From NCBI GenBank assembly GCA_964435635.1, contig CAYSZU010000025.1:1-9914 (forward strand): a stretch of DNA of 9,914 nt, given 5' to 3'. This DNA is from DAOOOU01 sp964435635 (GTDB taxonomy: Bacteria > Bacillota_I > Bacilli_A > RF39 > UBA660). The position numbers and the translations under genes were made by a program. Under the pieces are notes generated by a model. That model did not search any database and was not told the origin of the DNA. It saw only the letters and a list, made by a program, of their open reading frames with translations. Each line of letters begins with the position of its first letter. The stretch's first letter is position 1. Below are positions 1 to 6,773 of this stretch, piece by piece.

Positions 1-19
1 ACTATAATTTAAGAAAAAA

Positions 20-45
20 TGCCACTTTTTTATATTTTCTGCCAC
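20..45. repeat. Short direct repeat TGCCAC x2, 20 bp apart
   Basis: The hexamer TGCCAC occurs at 20-25 and again at 40-45, exactly 20 bp apart, in the gene-free left edge. On the minus strand these read GTGGCA, and they lie just downstream of a possible -10 (TATAAT on minus, 47-52) that has only a poor -35. Two hexamers about two helical turns apart could be protein-binding half-sites for a gene beyond the left edge. Chance is also plausible in such a short stretch. No gene is seen in 1-91. Confidence 0.2.
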
Positions 46-91
46 AATTATATTTATATGTTTCATTTATGTATTAAAAGCAAACCTAGCT

Positions 92-120
92 AAAAAGTAG
101 ATAATGTTCGCATAATTACT
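92..120 (-). terminator. Probable terminator of tRNA-Trp
   Basis: Read on the minus strand, AGTAATTATG (120-111), loop CGAA, then CATTATCTACT (106-96) form a stem with one T-T mismatch and one bulged C. A run of five T follows (96-92). It starts only three bases after the tRNA's CCA end, which suits a terminator for a single-gene tRNA transcript. The stem is imperfect and AT-rich, so the call is moderate. Confidence 0.55.
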
Positions 121-123
121 AAT

Positions 124-197
124 TGGCAGGAGCGGAGGGAATCGAACCCCCAACCAAGGTTTTGGAGACCTCTATTATACCGTTTAACTACGCTCCT
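124..197 (-). tRNA. tRNA-Trp (anticodon CCA)
   Basis: The minus strand folds into a full cloverleaf. The acceptor arms AGGAGCG / CGCTCCT pair over 7 bp, with a G discriminator and an encoded CCA tail (124-126). The D arm is GTTA / TAAT with loop AACGGTA, containing the usual GG. The anticodon stem is GAGGT / ACCTT with loop CTCCAAA, giving anticodon CCA. The variable loop has four bases, and the T arm is GGGGG / CCCTC around loop TTCGATT. Total length is 74 nt including CCA. It decodes UGG, matching the TGG Trp codons in the neighbouring genes. In many Firmicutes tRNA-Trp lies just before secE-nusG; whether that holds here is beyond the left edge. Confidence 0.97.
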
Positions 198-211
198 AAA
201 AAAGTAAGCTT

Positions 212-240
212 ATTATATCAACAAAATGATCCTAAGTAAA
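212..240 (-). promoter_or_regulatory. Promoter of tRNA-Trp
   Basis: On the minus strand, TTTACT (240-235) and TATAAT (217-212) are separated by exactly 17 bp. Transcription would start near 205, leaving about 8 nt of 5' leader before the mature tRNA end at 197. The -10 is a perfect sigma-A consensus and the -35 matches at four of six positions. The -35 overlaps the last three bases of the upstream hairpin (238-282), so one transcript's end and the next one's start share sequence. Confidence 0.75.
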
Positions 241-282
241 TAATATATAAAAACTTCTTAATGAAGTTCTTACATATTATTT
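238..282 (-). terminator. Long AT-rich hairpin, probable terminator of the 576-aa gene
   Basis: Positions 238-257 pair with 263-282 around a 5-nt loop (258-262). On the plus strand there are two A-C mismatches (251/269 and 247/273). In minus-strand RNA both become U-G wobbles, so the helix is an unbroken 20 bp only in that transcript. The inner stem GAACTTC / GAAGTT is followed by a U-rich run, as in an intrinsic terminator. It lies about 70 nt after the stop codon at 353-355 and before the tRNA promoter. It could instead be an RNA-protecting hairpin. Confidence 0.6.
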
Positions 283-352
283 GAATCAATTAAATAAGCT
301 CTTGTGTTTTTAACAACTAACTCTTTATATATATTATTGTTGTCTTTTAAAT

Positions 353-2083
353 TTATCTACGCCATCCGCGCTCTGCTTGAGTAAATTTCTCTTCGGTCGG
401 AAGACCATTATTATTTAAGTTGTTCTTGTTTTTCGCATCAATTCTTTTGATTAATTCTTTTTCTATCCAACCAGTAATACTTCTAGCACTAAAAGATGCG
501 TTTTTAGCGACAACATTAGTCGAAATTTCATTTGCCATCTCTTTAGTTATCGCATTACATATAGCTCTCATTACTGCTATAAGTTCTGTTTTGTGCTCAT
601 CATCAATTTCGCTAACATTCTTTACATGATTTGCTACCCCTTTTATCCGATTACCAAGTTCTTCATACTCAAAATTATTTGATGTAATAAGATACCCGAT
701 TACATCATCAATAATATTATTTTTACTACTTACTTCCATAGAATTATCGGCAGTTTCCAATGCATCTAGCATTTCTTTGTCAAAAACTAATTTTACATCA
801 ATTTTGCGAGTAAATTCTTTAATTATTGTTGAAGAGATATCTTTTGCACTAAAGGCAGCGTTAATCGCAATGGTATGGGATGAGATATCCCTTGCCATTT
901 GTTCTGTAATTGCCGAACAAATATCAAGCATGTTCTTTTCTAATTGAACTTTTTCCGCAATATGAATTTCACCTTTTGAAGCTAGAAAGCCAAGTTGGTT
1001 TTTGATATCATGACCAACCTGCTCATACTCTTTATCTCCTGAAGAGATAAGATATAATACAGCATCATCAATAATAAAATTAACTTCTTCCTTTTTAGCT
1101 TCTTTAACAGTAAGAGAAGAACCATAAGCAATTTCATCTTCATATTTTTTACCAGCTGTGTCAGTATACTCTTCTTGATTGTGATGAGTTTTTTTACCAT
1201 AAATTATAACCCGGAATTCTTCTTTTATCTTTTCCGCTGTCTTGCCAGGAAAAAGCGGATAACTTAGAGAAGACATCCAATCGTAATTATTATACATGAA
1301 AGCCGAAATATTTCTGAATATATAATCAGGGATAAACTGAAGAATTGCATTGATTCGCATCATATAGCATATTGCTTTTGTTGCCGAAATATCATTCGCC
1401 TCAGTTATTTCTTGATAAGTTTTCTCTAACATATCACCGATTTTATAATATCTATACTCATTTTTTAAATAGAAAATGAAACCTTCAAGTGGTACTTTTG
1501 AAGCTTTTGGTGAAGCAGAATTACGATTCTTAGCAATTAGCTCCTCACTATCTTCAGGCGCGCTGGCTGTATAATTATCCTGCCCATAATCAGAATTTGT
1601 CTTAGCATATACTTCATCATATGGAATCTCAGGAACCTCTTGAGAATTGGTTACCCTAGCATATTTAGCAACTAAATAATCTAAATATAAATTCTCATAT
1701 TCTTCGCTTGCTTTTTTAATTAGCGCTTCTTCAAAGAAACTTTTTCTTTCATTAGTAAAAATTTCTTCGAAAAAATAATAAACTAAATTGTCACTACTAA
1801 ATAACTCTTTAATTTCTTCATTAGACAACAGATTAAAAAAATCATGTAATTCTTTTTCAAAAGACCTTACCCTACTTCTCATCTTAAAATCACTAAACCA
1901 CTGGGCTCTGTTACCATTAATATTTAATCCGGCCGAAATCGGTTCTGTTAATGATTCGAAATAAGCAAAATATACATCAGCCTTATTTGGAGATACCTTT
2001 TTTACTCGCTCGTTATATTCTTCAATCGCATCAATAATAGGAGCAAGAACTTTACCATTTCTAAAAGCTTCTGAAATATTCAT
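353..2083 (-). CDS. Unrecognised 576-aa protein with two tandem ~97-residue repeats
   Basis: I do not recognise this family. The protein is acidic to neutral, with no signal peptide and no membrane helix, so it is probably cytoplasmic. Three parts can be seen. Residues 1-145 are mostly helical and charged (for example FEKELHDFF around 75-83). Residues 145-197 are a polar, probably disordered linker. Residues 197-551 hold the repeat region. Residues 335-431 and 455-551 align without gaps at an offset of exactly 120 residues, with about 42 of 97 identical; shared blocks include IIDD, YLI, EYE, AIT, NA-FSA and RID. A weaker third copy may lie at 197-294. The tail (552-576) is polar and ends GWRR. 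The ATG at 2083 is supported by AAGGAAG at 2093-2099, nine bases upstream. It has its own promoter (2116-2144) and appears monocistronic. Trp is TGG throughout and the stop is TAA. Being real is near certain; function is unknown. Confidence 0.9.
   Translation of the reverse strand: MNISEAFRNGKVLAPIIDAIEEYNERVKKVSPNKADVYFAYFESLTEPISAGLNINGNRAQWFSDFKMRSRVRSFEKELHDFFNLLSNEEIKELFSSDNLVYYFFEEIFTNERKSFFEEALIKKASEEYENLYLDYLVAKYARVTNSQEVPEIPYDEVYAKTNSDYGQDNYTASAPEDSEELIAKNRNSASPKASKVPLEGFIFYLKNEYRYYKIGDMLEKTYQEITEANDISATKAICYMMRINAILQFIPDYIFRNISAFMYNNYDWMSSLSYPLFPGKTAEKIKEEFRVIIYGKKTHHNQEEYTDTAGKKYEDEIAYGSSLTVKEAKKEEVNFIIDDAVLYLISSGDKEYEQVGHDIKNQLGFLASKGEIHIAEKVQLEKNMLDICSAITEQMARDISSHTIAINAAFSAKDISSTIIKEFTRKIDVKLVFDKEMLDALETADNSMEVSSKNNIIDDVIGYLITSNNFEYEELGNRIKGVANHVKNVSEIDDEHKTELIAVMRAICNAITKEMANEISTNVVAKNASFSARSITGWIEKELIKRIDAKNKNNLNNNGLPTEEKFTQAERGWRR
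431..1081 (-). repeat. Tandem internal protein duplication (copies 791-1081 and 431-721)
   Basis: Codons 335-431 (791-1081) and 455-551 (431-721) of the 576-aa gene encode two copies of the same module, 360 bp apart. By eye the proteins match at about 42 of 97 positions with no gap. The best-kept core is the second half, MLDICSAITEQMARDIS versus MRAICNAITKEMANEIS, then FSA and IKEF / EKEL before RID. The divergence shows an old duplication rather than a recent slippage. A 23-residue linker separates the copies. Confidence 0.9.
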
Positions 2084-2115
2084 AAATACACACTTCCTTA
2101 AATCTATATTAGCAT

Positions 2116-2144
2116 ATTATAGTTTAATTTCTCTTTTTTTCCAA
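2116..2144 (-). promoter_or_regulatory. Promoter of the 576-aa repeat protein gene
   Basis: On the minus strand TTGGAA (2144-2139) and TATAAT (2121-2116) are 17 bp apart. Start of transcription would be near 2109, giving a ~26-nt leader that carries the AAGGAAG ribosome site at 2093-2099. The gene can therefore be expressed apart from the ABC-RDD operon upstream. No convincing terminator lies between the RDD stop (2166) and this promoter, so read-through is also possible. Confidence 0.75.
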
Positions 2145-2165
2145 CGTTTTCTTATAAATTACGTG

Positions 2166-2771
2166 TCAATCTTTGTCAATATTAATCACTATTGTTCCAG
2201 AAAGACGATCGTGAATTCCTCGCCCCTCTTTCGTGATAATAATAAATCCTACTGATAAGGTAAAAATAAATATTCCAGCATATTGAACAACTTGATAGAA
2301 TTCATAGTAATTATTAACCGATAGAGTAACAACCAAAATGCTGCTTAGAATAGGAACAAAGATACTATTGTTAATAACTGCCCTTAAAATCATTTGATTA
2401 ATAGTTATTTTCTTATTCTTGTCTTTAGCTCTAACCATTATTTTGAAAAGTTTTTTACCTAACGTTCGGCCATTATTTATGTATTGATAAAGACCGTAGT
2501 AGCCAATTAAACAAACGGCACTAACAACCGAATAAGTTAATCCATATTTCTCAATATTGTAAGAAATTTCTTTCATGTTTTTATCATATTCTTTAGTTGA
2601 TATTTCTCGTTTAATTAAATTGATATAGTTGTTACTAGCCTGGCTATTATATTGAGAATATTTTTTTTCATTGGCAGGGGAAATAATAATTGAAGCCAAA
2701 GCTGTCGAAATAATTACTATTATAATCGAATCGATTATAAAGGCCCCAAGTCTTTTAAATTTAATTTTCAT
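2166..2771 (-). CDS. RDD-family integral membrane protein
   Basis: The 201-residue protein has the RDD-family layout. The first helix carries the early Arg and Asp (R7, A10, D14). A GRTLGKK loop lies at 101-107 after the second helix. The closing motif GRGIHDRLSGT is at 183-193, with the family's second conserved Asp at 188. Membrane helices are near 11-30, 79-96, 134-151 and 162-180, with a polar loop at 31-77. RDD proteins are poorly understood; some have been linked to ion transport or envelope stress. It begins 11 bp after the ABC subunit and its ribosome site overlaps that gene's stop codon, so it is co-transcribed with the exporter. It may modulate the exporter or serve the envelope independently. 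The stop is TGA, evidence that TGA is a true stop here. No cleavable signal peptide is needed. Confidence 0.88.
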   Translation of the reverse strand: MKIKFKRLGAFIIDSIIIVIISTALASIIISPANEKKYSQYNSQASNNYINLIKREISTKEYDKNMKEISYNIEKYGLTYSVVSAVCLIGYYGLYQYINNGRTLGKKLFKIMVRAKDKNKKITINQMILRAVINNSIFVPILSSILVVTLSVNNYYEFYQVVQYAGIFIFTLSVGFIIITKEGRGIHDRLSGTIVINIDKD

Positions 2772-2779
2772 CTTTTTTT

Positions 2780-2784
2780 CTCCT
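2780..2784 (-). promoter_or_regulatory. Ribosome site of the RDD gene, overlapping the ABC stop codon
   Basis: AGGAG (minus strand, 2784-2780) shares two bases with the TAG stop of the 610-aa ABC gene (2783-2785) and lies eight bases before the ATG at 2771. The overlap fixes the RDD start and points to coupled translation. Confidence 0.8.
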
Positions 2785-4615
2785 AACTAATTTTTTCAAA
2801 CTGACTATTATATAATTCAGCGTAAAAGCCTTTTTTATTGAGCAATTCACGATGTGAACCTTGCTCAATAATATTACCATTATTTATTACTAAGATTAGA
2901 TCAGCATTTTTTATTGTTGATAATCGGTGGGCAATAATAAAGGATGTTCGTCCTTGGACAATCTTATCCATTGCTTTTTGAATTAATATTTCTGTTCGAG
3001 TATCAACTGAACTGGTTGCTTCATCTAAAATCAGAATCTTTGAATCCGCTAAGATAACTCTGACAATAGCTAATAACTGCTTTTGGCCAAGCGAAATATT
3101 ATTTGTATCTTCATTCAACTCCATTTGATAACCATTTGGAAGCGTTCTAATAAAGTCATCTACCCCAATTTGCTTGGCTGCTTCAATAACTTCTTCATCA
3201 CTAGCTTTTAAATTACCATATCTCAAATTATCCATAATTGTACCATTAAATAACCACACGTCTTGCAAGACCATCCCAAACATTTGACGATATTCTTTCT
3301 TATCAAAGACTTCCATTTTTTGATCATCTATTAAGATTGAACCACTATTTAAGTCATAGAAGCGCATTAATAATTTCACTAAGGTTGTTTTTCCTGCCCC
3401 GGTTGGACCAACGATAGCAATTTTCTGACCAGCCTTTATATTTGCATTAAAGTTGTTTATGATTGGTTTATCCTTATTATAACCAAAGGACACTTTATTA
3501 AAGTCTACCTTCCCTTTTACTTTTGTTAAATCTAATTTTTTTCGATCAGCAATTGTTTCTTCTTCATCCTCTTCTAAAAAAGCAAAAACTCTTTCGGCTG
3601 CCGCCACCATTGATTGAACCATCCCTATTTCCTCAGCAACCTGAGCAATTGGTCGAGTTAAATTTTTTGAATAGCTAATTAACGATTGAATATTACCAAC
3701 CGTAATATCACCGCTTATTGCTTTCTTTGCCCCGATGAATACAATTAAGACATAGCCAATATTACCAACAAATATCATAATTGGATGCAATAAGCCGGAA
3801 AGAAATTGGCTACGCCAGGCACTGTTAGCCAATTTATTATTAGCCTCAGCAAACTTATCAAGCATTTTATCTTCCGCATTAAACGCCTTAATAACGTTAT
3901 GGCCAGAATACATTTCTTCAACATGACCATTTACTTCGGCTAAAAACTTTTGTTGATTCTCAAAATGTTTCTGACTTTTTTTTATTACAACGGTTGTTGC
4001 TAAGATTGATAGAGGGACAATAATTAATGCTAGAATAGTTATAGAAACATCAATCAAGAACATCATCACAACTATTCCGACAACTGTAACAAATCCTGTT
4101 ACAACTTCAATTAAACTTTGGTTTAGGTTTTGACCAATTGTATCTATATCATTAGTAATAATAGAAATAGTCTCGCCATGTGTTTTACTATCAAAGTAAG
4201 GCATTGGTAACTTATGTAATTTTTCTGATACCTGGCGACGTAATTTATAAGCAAACTTTTGACTTAACTTTGCCATAATTATGCCTTGAATATATAATAA
4301 GGTGGAGCTAAAAATATAGAGCCCTAACAAAATTAATAAAACATTTCTAATCGTCTTAAAATTAACTCCCGGACCGCCATTGATTTTACTAATTACCCCA
4401 TCATACAAAACCGTAATAGCATCCCCTAATAGGCGAGGACCAAGAATACCGAAAATTGTCCCGGCAATGGCTAGGATTAAAATAACTAATAATCTATTTC
4501 GATACTCACTCATTGATCTAATTAGCTTAAAAAATGTTTTTTTGAATTCCTTTGGCTTCTCAATAATTATTTCATCAAACGGGCCATTAGTTTGTTTTTT
4601 TTCTTTAGTTTCCAT
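2783..4615 (-). CDS. ABC exporter half-transporter, catalytically canonical ATPase subunit (610 aa)
   Basis: Type IV (B-subfamily) half-transporter: six membrane helices, then an ATPase domain. Helices are near 41-61, 92-113, 168-187, 190-211, 276-297 and 305-330. ATPase motifs are Walker A GPTGAGKTT (403-411), Q-loop Q451, signature ISLGQ (507-511), Walker B with D531 and catalytic E532, D-loop SSVD, and switch His563. The active-site Glu and His are intact, but the signature has Leu where the family has Gly (LSGGQ). That pattern matches the TM288 / LmrD-type partner in asymmetric heterodimers: its Walker motifs make the working site with the partner's ISGGQ. Likely role is ATP-driven export of drugs, lipids or peptides in the inner membrane; the substrate cannot be read from sequence. 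It overlaps the upstream ABC gene by 11 bp and has a perfect AGGAGG site. The stop is TAG. Confidence 0.95.
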   Translation of the reverse strand: METKEKKQTNGPFDEIIIEKPKEFKKTFFKLIRSMSEYRNRLLVILILAIAGTIFGILGPRLLGDAITVLYDGVISKINGGPGVNFKTIRNVLLILLGLYIFSSTLLYIQGIIMAKLSQKFAYKLRRQVSEKLHKLPMPYFDSKTHGETISIITNDIDTIGQNLNQSLIEVVTGFVTVVGIVVMMFLIDVSITILALIIVPLSILATTVVIKKSQKHFENQQKFLAEVNGHVEEMYSGHNVIKAFNAEDKMLDKFAEANNKLANSAWRSQFLSGLLHPIMIFVGNIGYVLIVFIGAKKAISGDITVGNIQSLISYSKNLTRPIAQVAEEIGMVQSMVAAAERVFAFLEEDEEETIADRKKLDLTKVKGKVDFNKVSFGYNKDKPIINNFNANIKAGQKIAIVGPTGAGKTTLVKLLMRFYDLNSGSILIDDQKMEVFDKKEYRQMFGMVLQDVWLFNGTIMDNLRYGNLKASDEEVIEAAKQIGVDDFIRTLPNGYQMELNEDTNNISLGQKQLLAIVRVILADSKILILDEATSSVDTRTEILIQKAMDKIVQGRTSFIIAHRLSTIKNADLILVINNGNIIEQGSHRELLNKKGFYAELYNSQFEKIS

Positions 4616-6665
4616 TAGCTAATTCCTCCTCTGATAATTGAGAAAGAGCAATCTCTTTATATACTTTACAATTACTTAATAGTTCCTGATGTTGACCAAT
4701 ACCAACAATCTTTCCTTTTTCCATAACAATTATCTGGTCAGCTGCAACAATCGTACTAATTCTTTGAGCAACAATTATGATAGTTTTCTTATTTGTTTCA
4801 TCGTTTAATTCTTTTCTTAATTTTGAATCCGTTTGATAGTCCAAAGCAGAAAAACAATCATCAAATAGATATATTTCAGGATTAATTGCAATTGCCCTAG
4901 CAATTGCTAGCCTTTGGCGTTGCCCTCCAGAGATGTTTGTTCCTAGTTGAGAGATTCGAGATTTATATTTTCCTTCTTTCATGGCAATAAATTCCTCAGA
5001 TTGACTCACTTGAGCTGCTTTTAATAGTTGTTCTTGATTGTGCTTTTCTAAACCAAACTCAATATTAGATTCAATACTACCGGAAAACAAAATACCTTTT
5101 TGGGGAACGTAACCTATCTTTGATCTTAATAATTTTAAACTGGCCGTTTTAATATCTATCCCATCAACTAAAATCTTTCCTTCGCTTACATCAAAGAAAC
5201 GAGGAATTAAGTTTAAGAGGGTTGATTTACCGCAACCGGTTGAACCGATAATCGCTGTTGTTGTGCCCGGCAAACAAGTAAAATTAATATTTGACAGAAC
5301 ATTTTTCTTTGCCTTAGCATATTTAAACGAAACGTTTCTAAATTCTACTTCGCCGTTACTATTCGGAAACGCTTGCGGATTTAACGGTTCTTTTATACTT
5401 TCTTTTTTATTAAATATTTCGGCCAATCTTTTAACACTAACCAAAGCTCTTGGCATCATAATTGAGACAATCGAGAACATTAAGAAGGCCATAATTATTT
5501 GCATTGTATAAGTAATAAAAACAATCAAATTACCAACTTGTAGAGCACCAGTATTAACGTGTTTTGCGCCAACCCAAATAATTAAAACACAAATGCAATT
5601 CATTAAAAAAGCCATGGTTGGTGATACAACAGCCATTACCTTATTAACAAATATATTTATTTTTGTTAGATCTTGATTAGCATTTTCAAATTTCTTCTTC
5701 TCATGATCGTCATTAGCAAAAGCCCTAATGACTGGCATTCCCGTTATTATTTCGCGGGCCACTAAATTTATTTTATCTAACTTATCTTGAATAATATTAA
5801 ATTTTGGCACCGCCACAATAAATACAAAAACAACAAGACATAGCACGATTAAAACAGCTAGACCAATAACCCAGCCCATTGAATTTCCGCTTACTTTAAC
5901 ATAAGCTCCGATTCCTAAAATTGGAGCAAAAACAACGGTTCGAAAGACCATCGCTAACATCTGTTGAATCTGTTGAATATCATTAGTAGTTCTCGTTATT
6001 AAAGAAGCCGTTGAAAAATCATCAAATTCTTGATTCGAAAATTTCATAACTTTTTTTGTTACCCGACTTCTTAATTCTCTACTAAACGCCGCTGCTATCT
6101 TACTCGTTATTAACACTGTCGCAAATGTTATTGCCATTAAGCCAAGAGCTAAAGCTAACATTTTTTGGCCAATCCTCATTAAGTATTCCGTTTGAATTTT
6201 ATCTATGTCAAAATTCGCCCGGTAGTATTCTTGCCGCACTGCAGCAATTGCCATTTGCTTCACAAGTTCCGGTTCCAACTTACTAAGATCTGTTTTTTGA
6301 TATTTTTCTTGGTTTTTAGTAATTGGCATTGTTTTAATTAAAGGTATCATAATTACTTTAGCTAAATCTTGATCATTTATAAAACTGGCATCACTTAAAA
6401 TATATGTTTCTTTATCTAAACGAAAACTATTATCTATTATTTTTAAATCTTCTGCTGTTAGTTCCTGCTTAATTTTATTCATTGTTTCTTTAGTAATAAC
6501 TTCAGGAACAACGCTTTTGATTCCCCCTTGCTGAATTCCGACGTTTATCATATCAGAAGTGTAACCAGGTAATGCTAATTCTCCAAATGCTTGGAGAGCT
6601 AAAAGGCCTAAAACAATCATTATGGCAAGGTTATATCTTTTTAAAATGTTTAATACTTCTTTCAC
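4605..6665 (-). CDS. ABC exporter half-transporter with degenerate ATP site and large extracytoplasmic loop (686 aa)
   Basis: This is the partner of the 610-aa subunit and the first gene of the operon. After helix 1 (13-32) comes an insertion of about 125 residues (35-160) that should lie outside the membrane. Helices 2-6 are near 165-187, 239-258, 265-287, 346-366 and 378-403. ATPase motifs are Walker A GSTGCGKST (474-482), Q522, a normal signature ISGGQ (578-582), Walker B LFDD with Asp603 where the catalytic Glu should be, and switch position Gln634 instead of His (AQRIST). Asp plus Gln is the known signature of the non-hydrolysing site in TM287-type subunits, so this protein supplies the intact signature motif while its own ATP site mainly binds. 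Length exceeds a typical ~590-aa half-transporter because of the loop. The start is GTG, chosen because AAGGGAAGG sits six bases upstream and the first internal ATG (residue 16) would cut into helix 1. The stop is TAA. Confidence 0.95.
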   Translation of the reverse strand: MKEVLNILKRYNLAIMIVLGLLALQAFGELALPGYTSDMINVGIQQGGIKSVVPEVITKETMNKIKQELTAEDLKIIDNSFRLDKETYILSDASFINDQDLAKVIMIPLIKTMPITKNQEKYQKTDLSKLEPELVKQMAIAAVRQEYYRANFDIDKIQTEYLMRIGQKMLALALGLMAITFATVLITSKIAAAFSRELRSRVTKKVMKFSNQEFDDFSTASLITRTTNDIQQIQQMLAMVFRTVVFAPILGIGAYVKVSGNSMGWVIGLAVLIVLCLVVFVFIVAVPKFNIIQDKLDKINLVAREIITGMPVIRAFANDDHEKKKFENANQDLTKINIFVNKVMAVVSPTMAFLMNCICVLIIWVGAKHVNTGALQVGNLIVFITYTMQIIMAFLMFSIVSIMMPRALVSVKRLAEIFNKKESIKEPLNPQAFPNSNGEVEFRNVSFKYAKAKKNVLSNINFTCLPGTTTAIIGSTGCGKSTLLNLIPRFFDVSEGKILVDGIDIKTASLKLLRSKIGYVPQKGILFSGSIESNIEFGLEKHNQEQLLKAAQVSQSEEFIAMKEGKYKSRISQLGTNISGGQRQRLAIARAIAINPEIYLFDDCFSALDYQTDSKLRKELNDETNKKTIIIVAQRISTIVAADQIIVMEKGKIVGIGQHQELLSNCKVYKEIALSQLSEEELANGN
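4625..4630 (-). promoter_or_regulatory. Ribosome site of the 610-aa ABC gene inside the end of the 686-aa gene
   Basis: AGGAGG on the minus strand lies within the last codons of the 686-aa gene (Glu-Glu-Leu region), nine bases before the ATG at 4615. The next gene starts before the previous one stops, so the two subunits are likely made in coupled, near-equal amounts, as expected for a heterodimer. Confidence 0.88.
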
Positions 6666-6671
6666 AATCGG

Positions 6672-6680
6672 CCTTCCCTT
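6672..6680 (-). promoter_or_regulatory. Ribosome site deciding the GTG start of the 686-aa ABC gene
   Basis: AAGGGAAGG on the minus strand ends six bases before GTG at 6665. No ATG with comparable spacing is available, so this site decides the non-ATG start. Confidence 0.75.
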
Positions 6681-6709
6681 CTTGGTTAAATTATTTATTA
6701 ACTACTTTT

Positions 6710-6738
6710 ATTATAGGTGGTTTAGAATAAACATTCAA
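6710..6738 (-). promoter_or_regulatory. Promoter of the ABC-ABC-RDD operon
   Basis: On the minus strand TTGAAT (6738-6733) and TATAAT (6715-6710) are 17 bp apart. The predicted start is near 6703, with a ~38-nt leader to the GTG. It lies immediately after the T-run of the htrA terminator (6741-6773), so the operon is insulated from the gene upstream. No obvious operator palindrome is seen in the leader. Confidence 0.8.
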
Positions 6739-6740
6739 TT

Positions 6741-6773
6741 AAAAACTAGTCTTTATTCGCTATCGACTAGTTT
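6741..6773 (-). terminator. Intrinsic terminator of the abi-htrA unit, spanning the htrA stop codon
   Basis: On the minus strand AAACTAGTC (6773-6765) pairs over 9 bp with GACTAGTTT (6751-6743). The loop is 13 nt and holds the end of the gene including the TAA at 6753-6755. The 3' arm runs into five T. Because the 5' arm is in coding sequence, ribosomes ending translation could delay folding. Position and T-run fit a Rho-independent terminator, though the large loop makes it modest. Confidence 0.65.

Noticed and set aside
10..25. Sigma-54 -24/-12 promoter from the minus-strand TGGCA
   Set aside because: The TGGCAT is followed by a T-run with no GC doublet at the -12 spacing.
420..629. Plus-strand 69-residue open frame
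   Set aside because: It is antisense to the 3' end of the 576-aa gene, inside the repeat-encoding region; its hydrophobic content reflects the reverse complement of AT-rich helical codons and it has no ribosome site.
982..1200. Minus-strand 72-residue open frame
   Set aside because: It overlaps the 576-aa gene in another frame and is a Lys/Leu-rich low-complexity shadow.
4380..4622. Plus-strand 80-residue open frame
   Set aside because: It is antisense to the start of the 610-aa ABC gene, whose domains and ribosome site are clear.
5263..5511. Plus-strand 82-residue open frame
   Set aside because: It is antisense to the linker and Walker A region of the 686-aa ABC gene.
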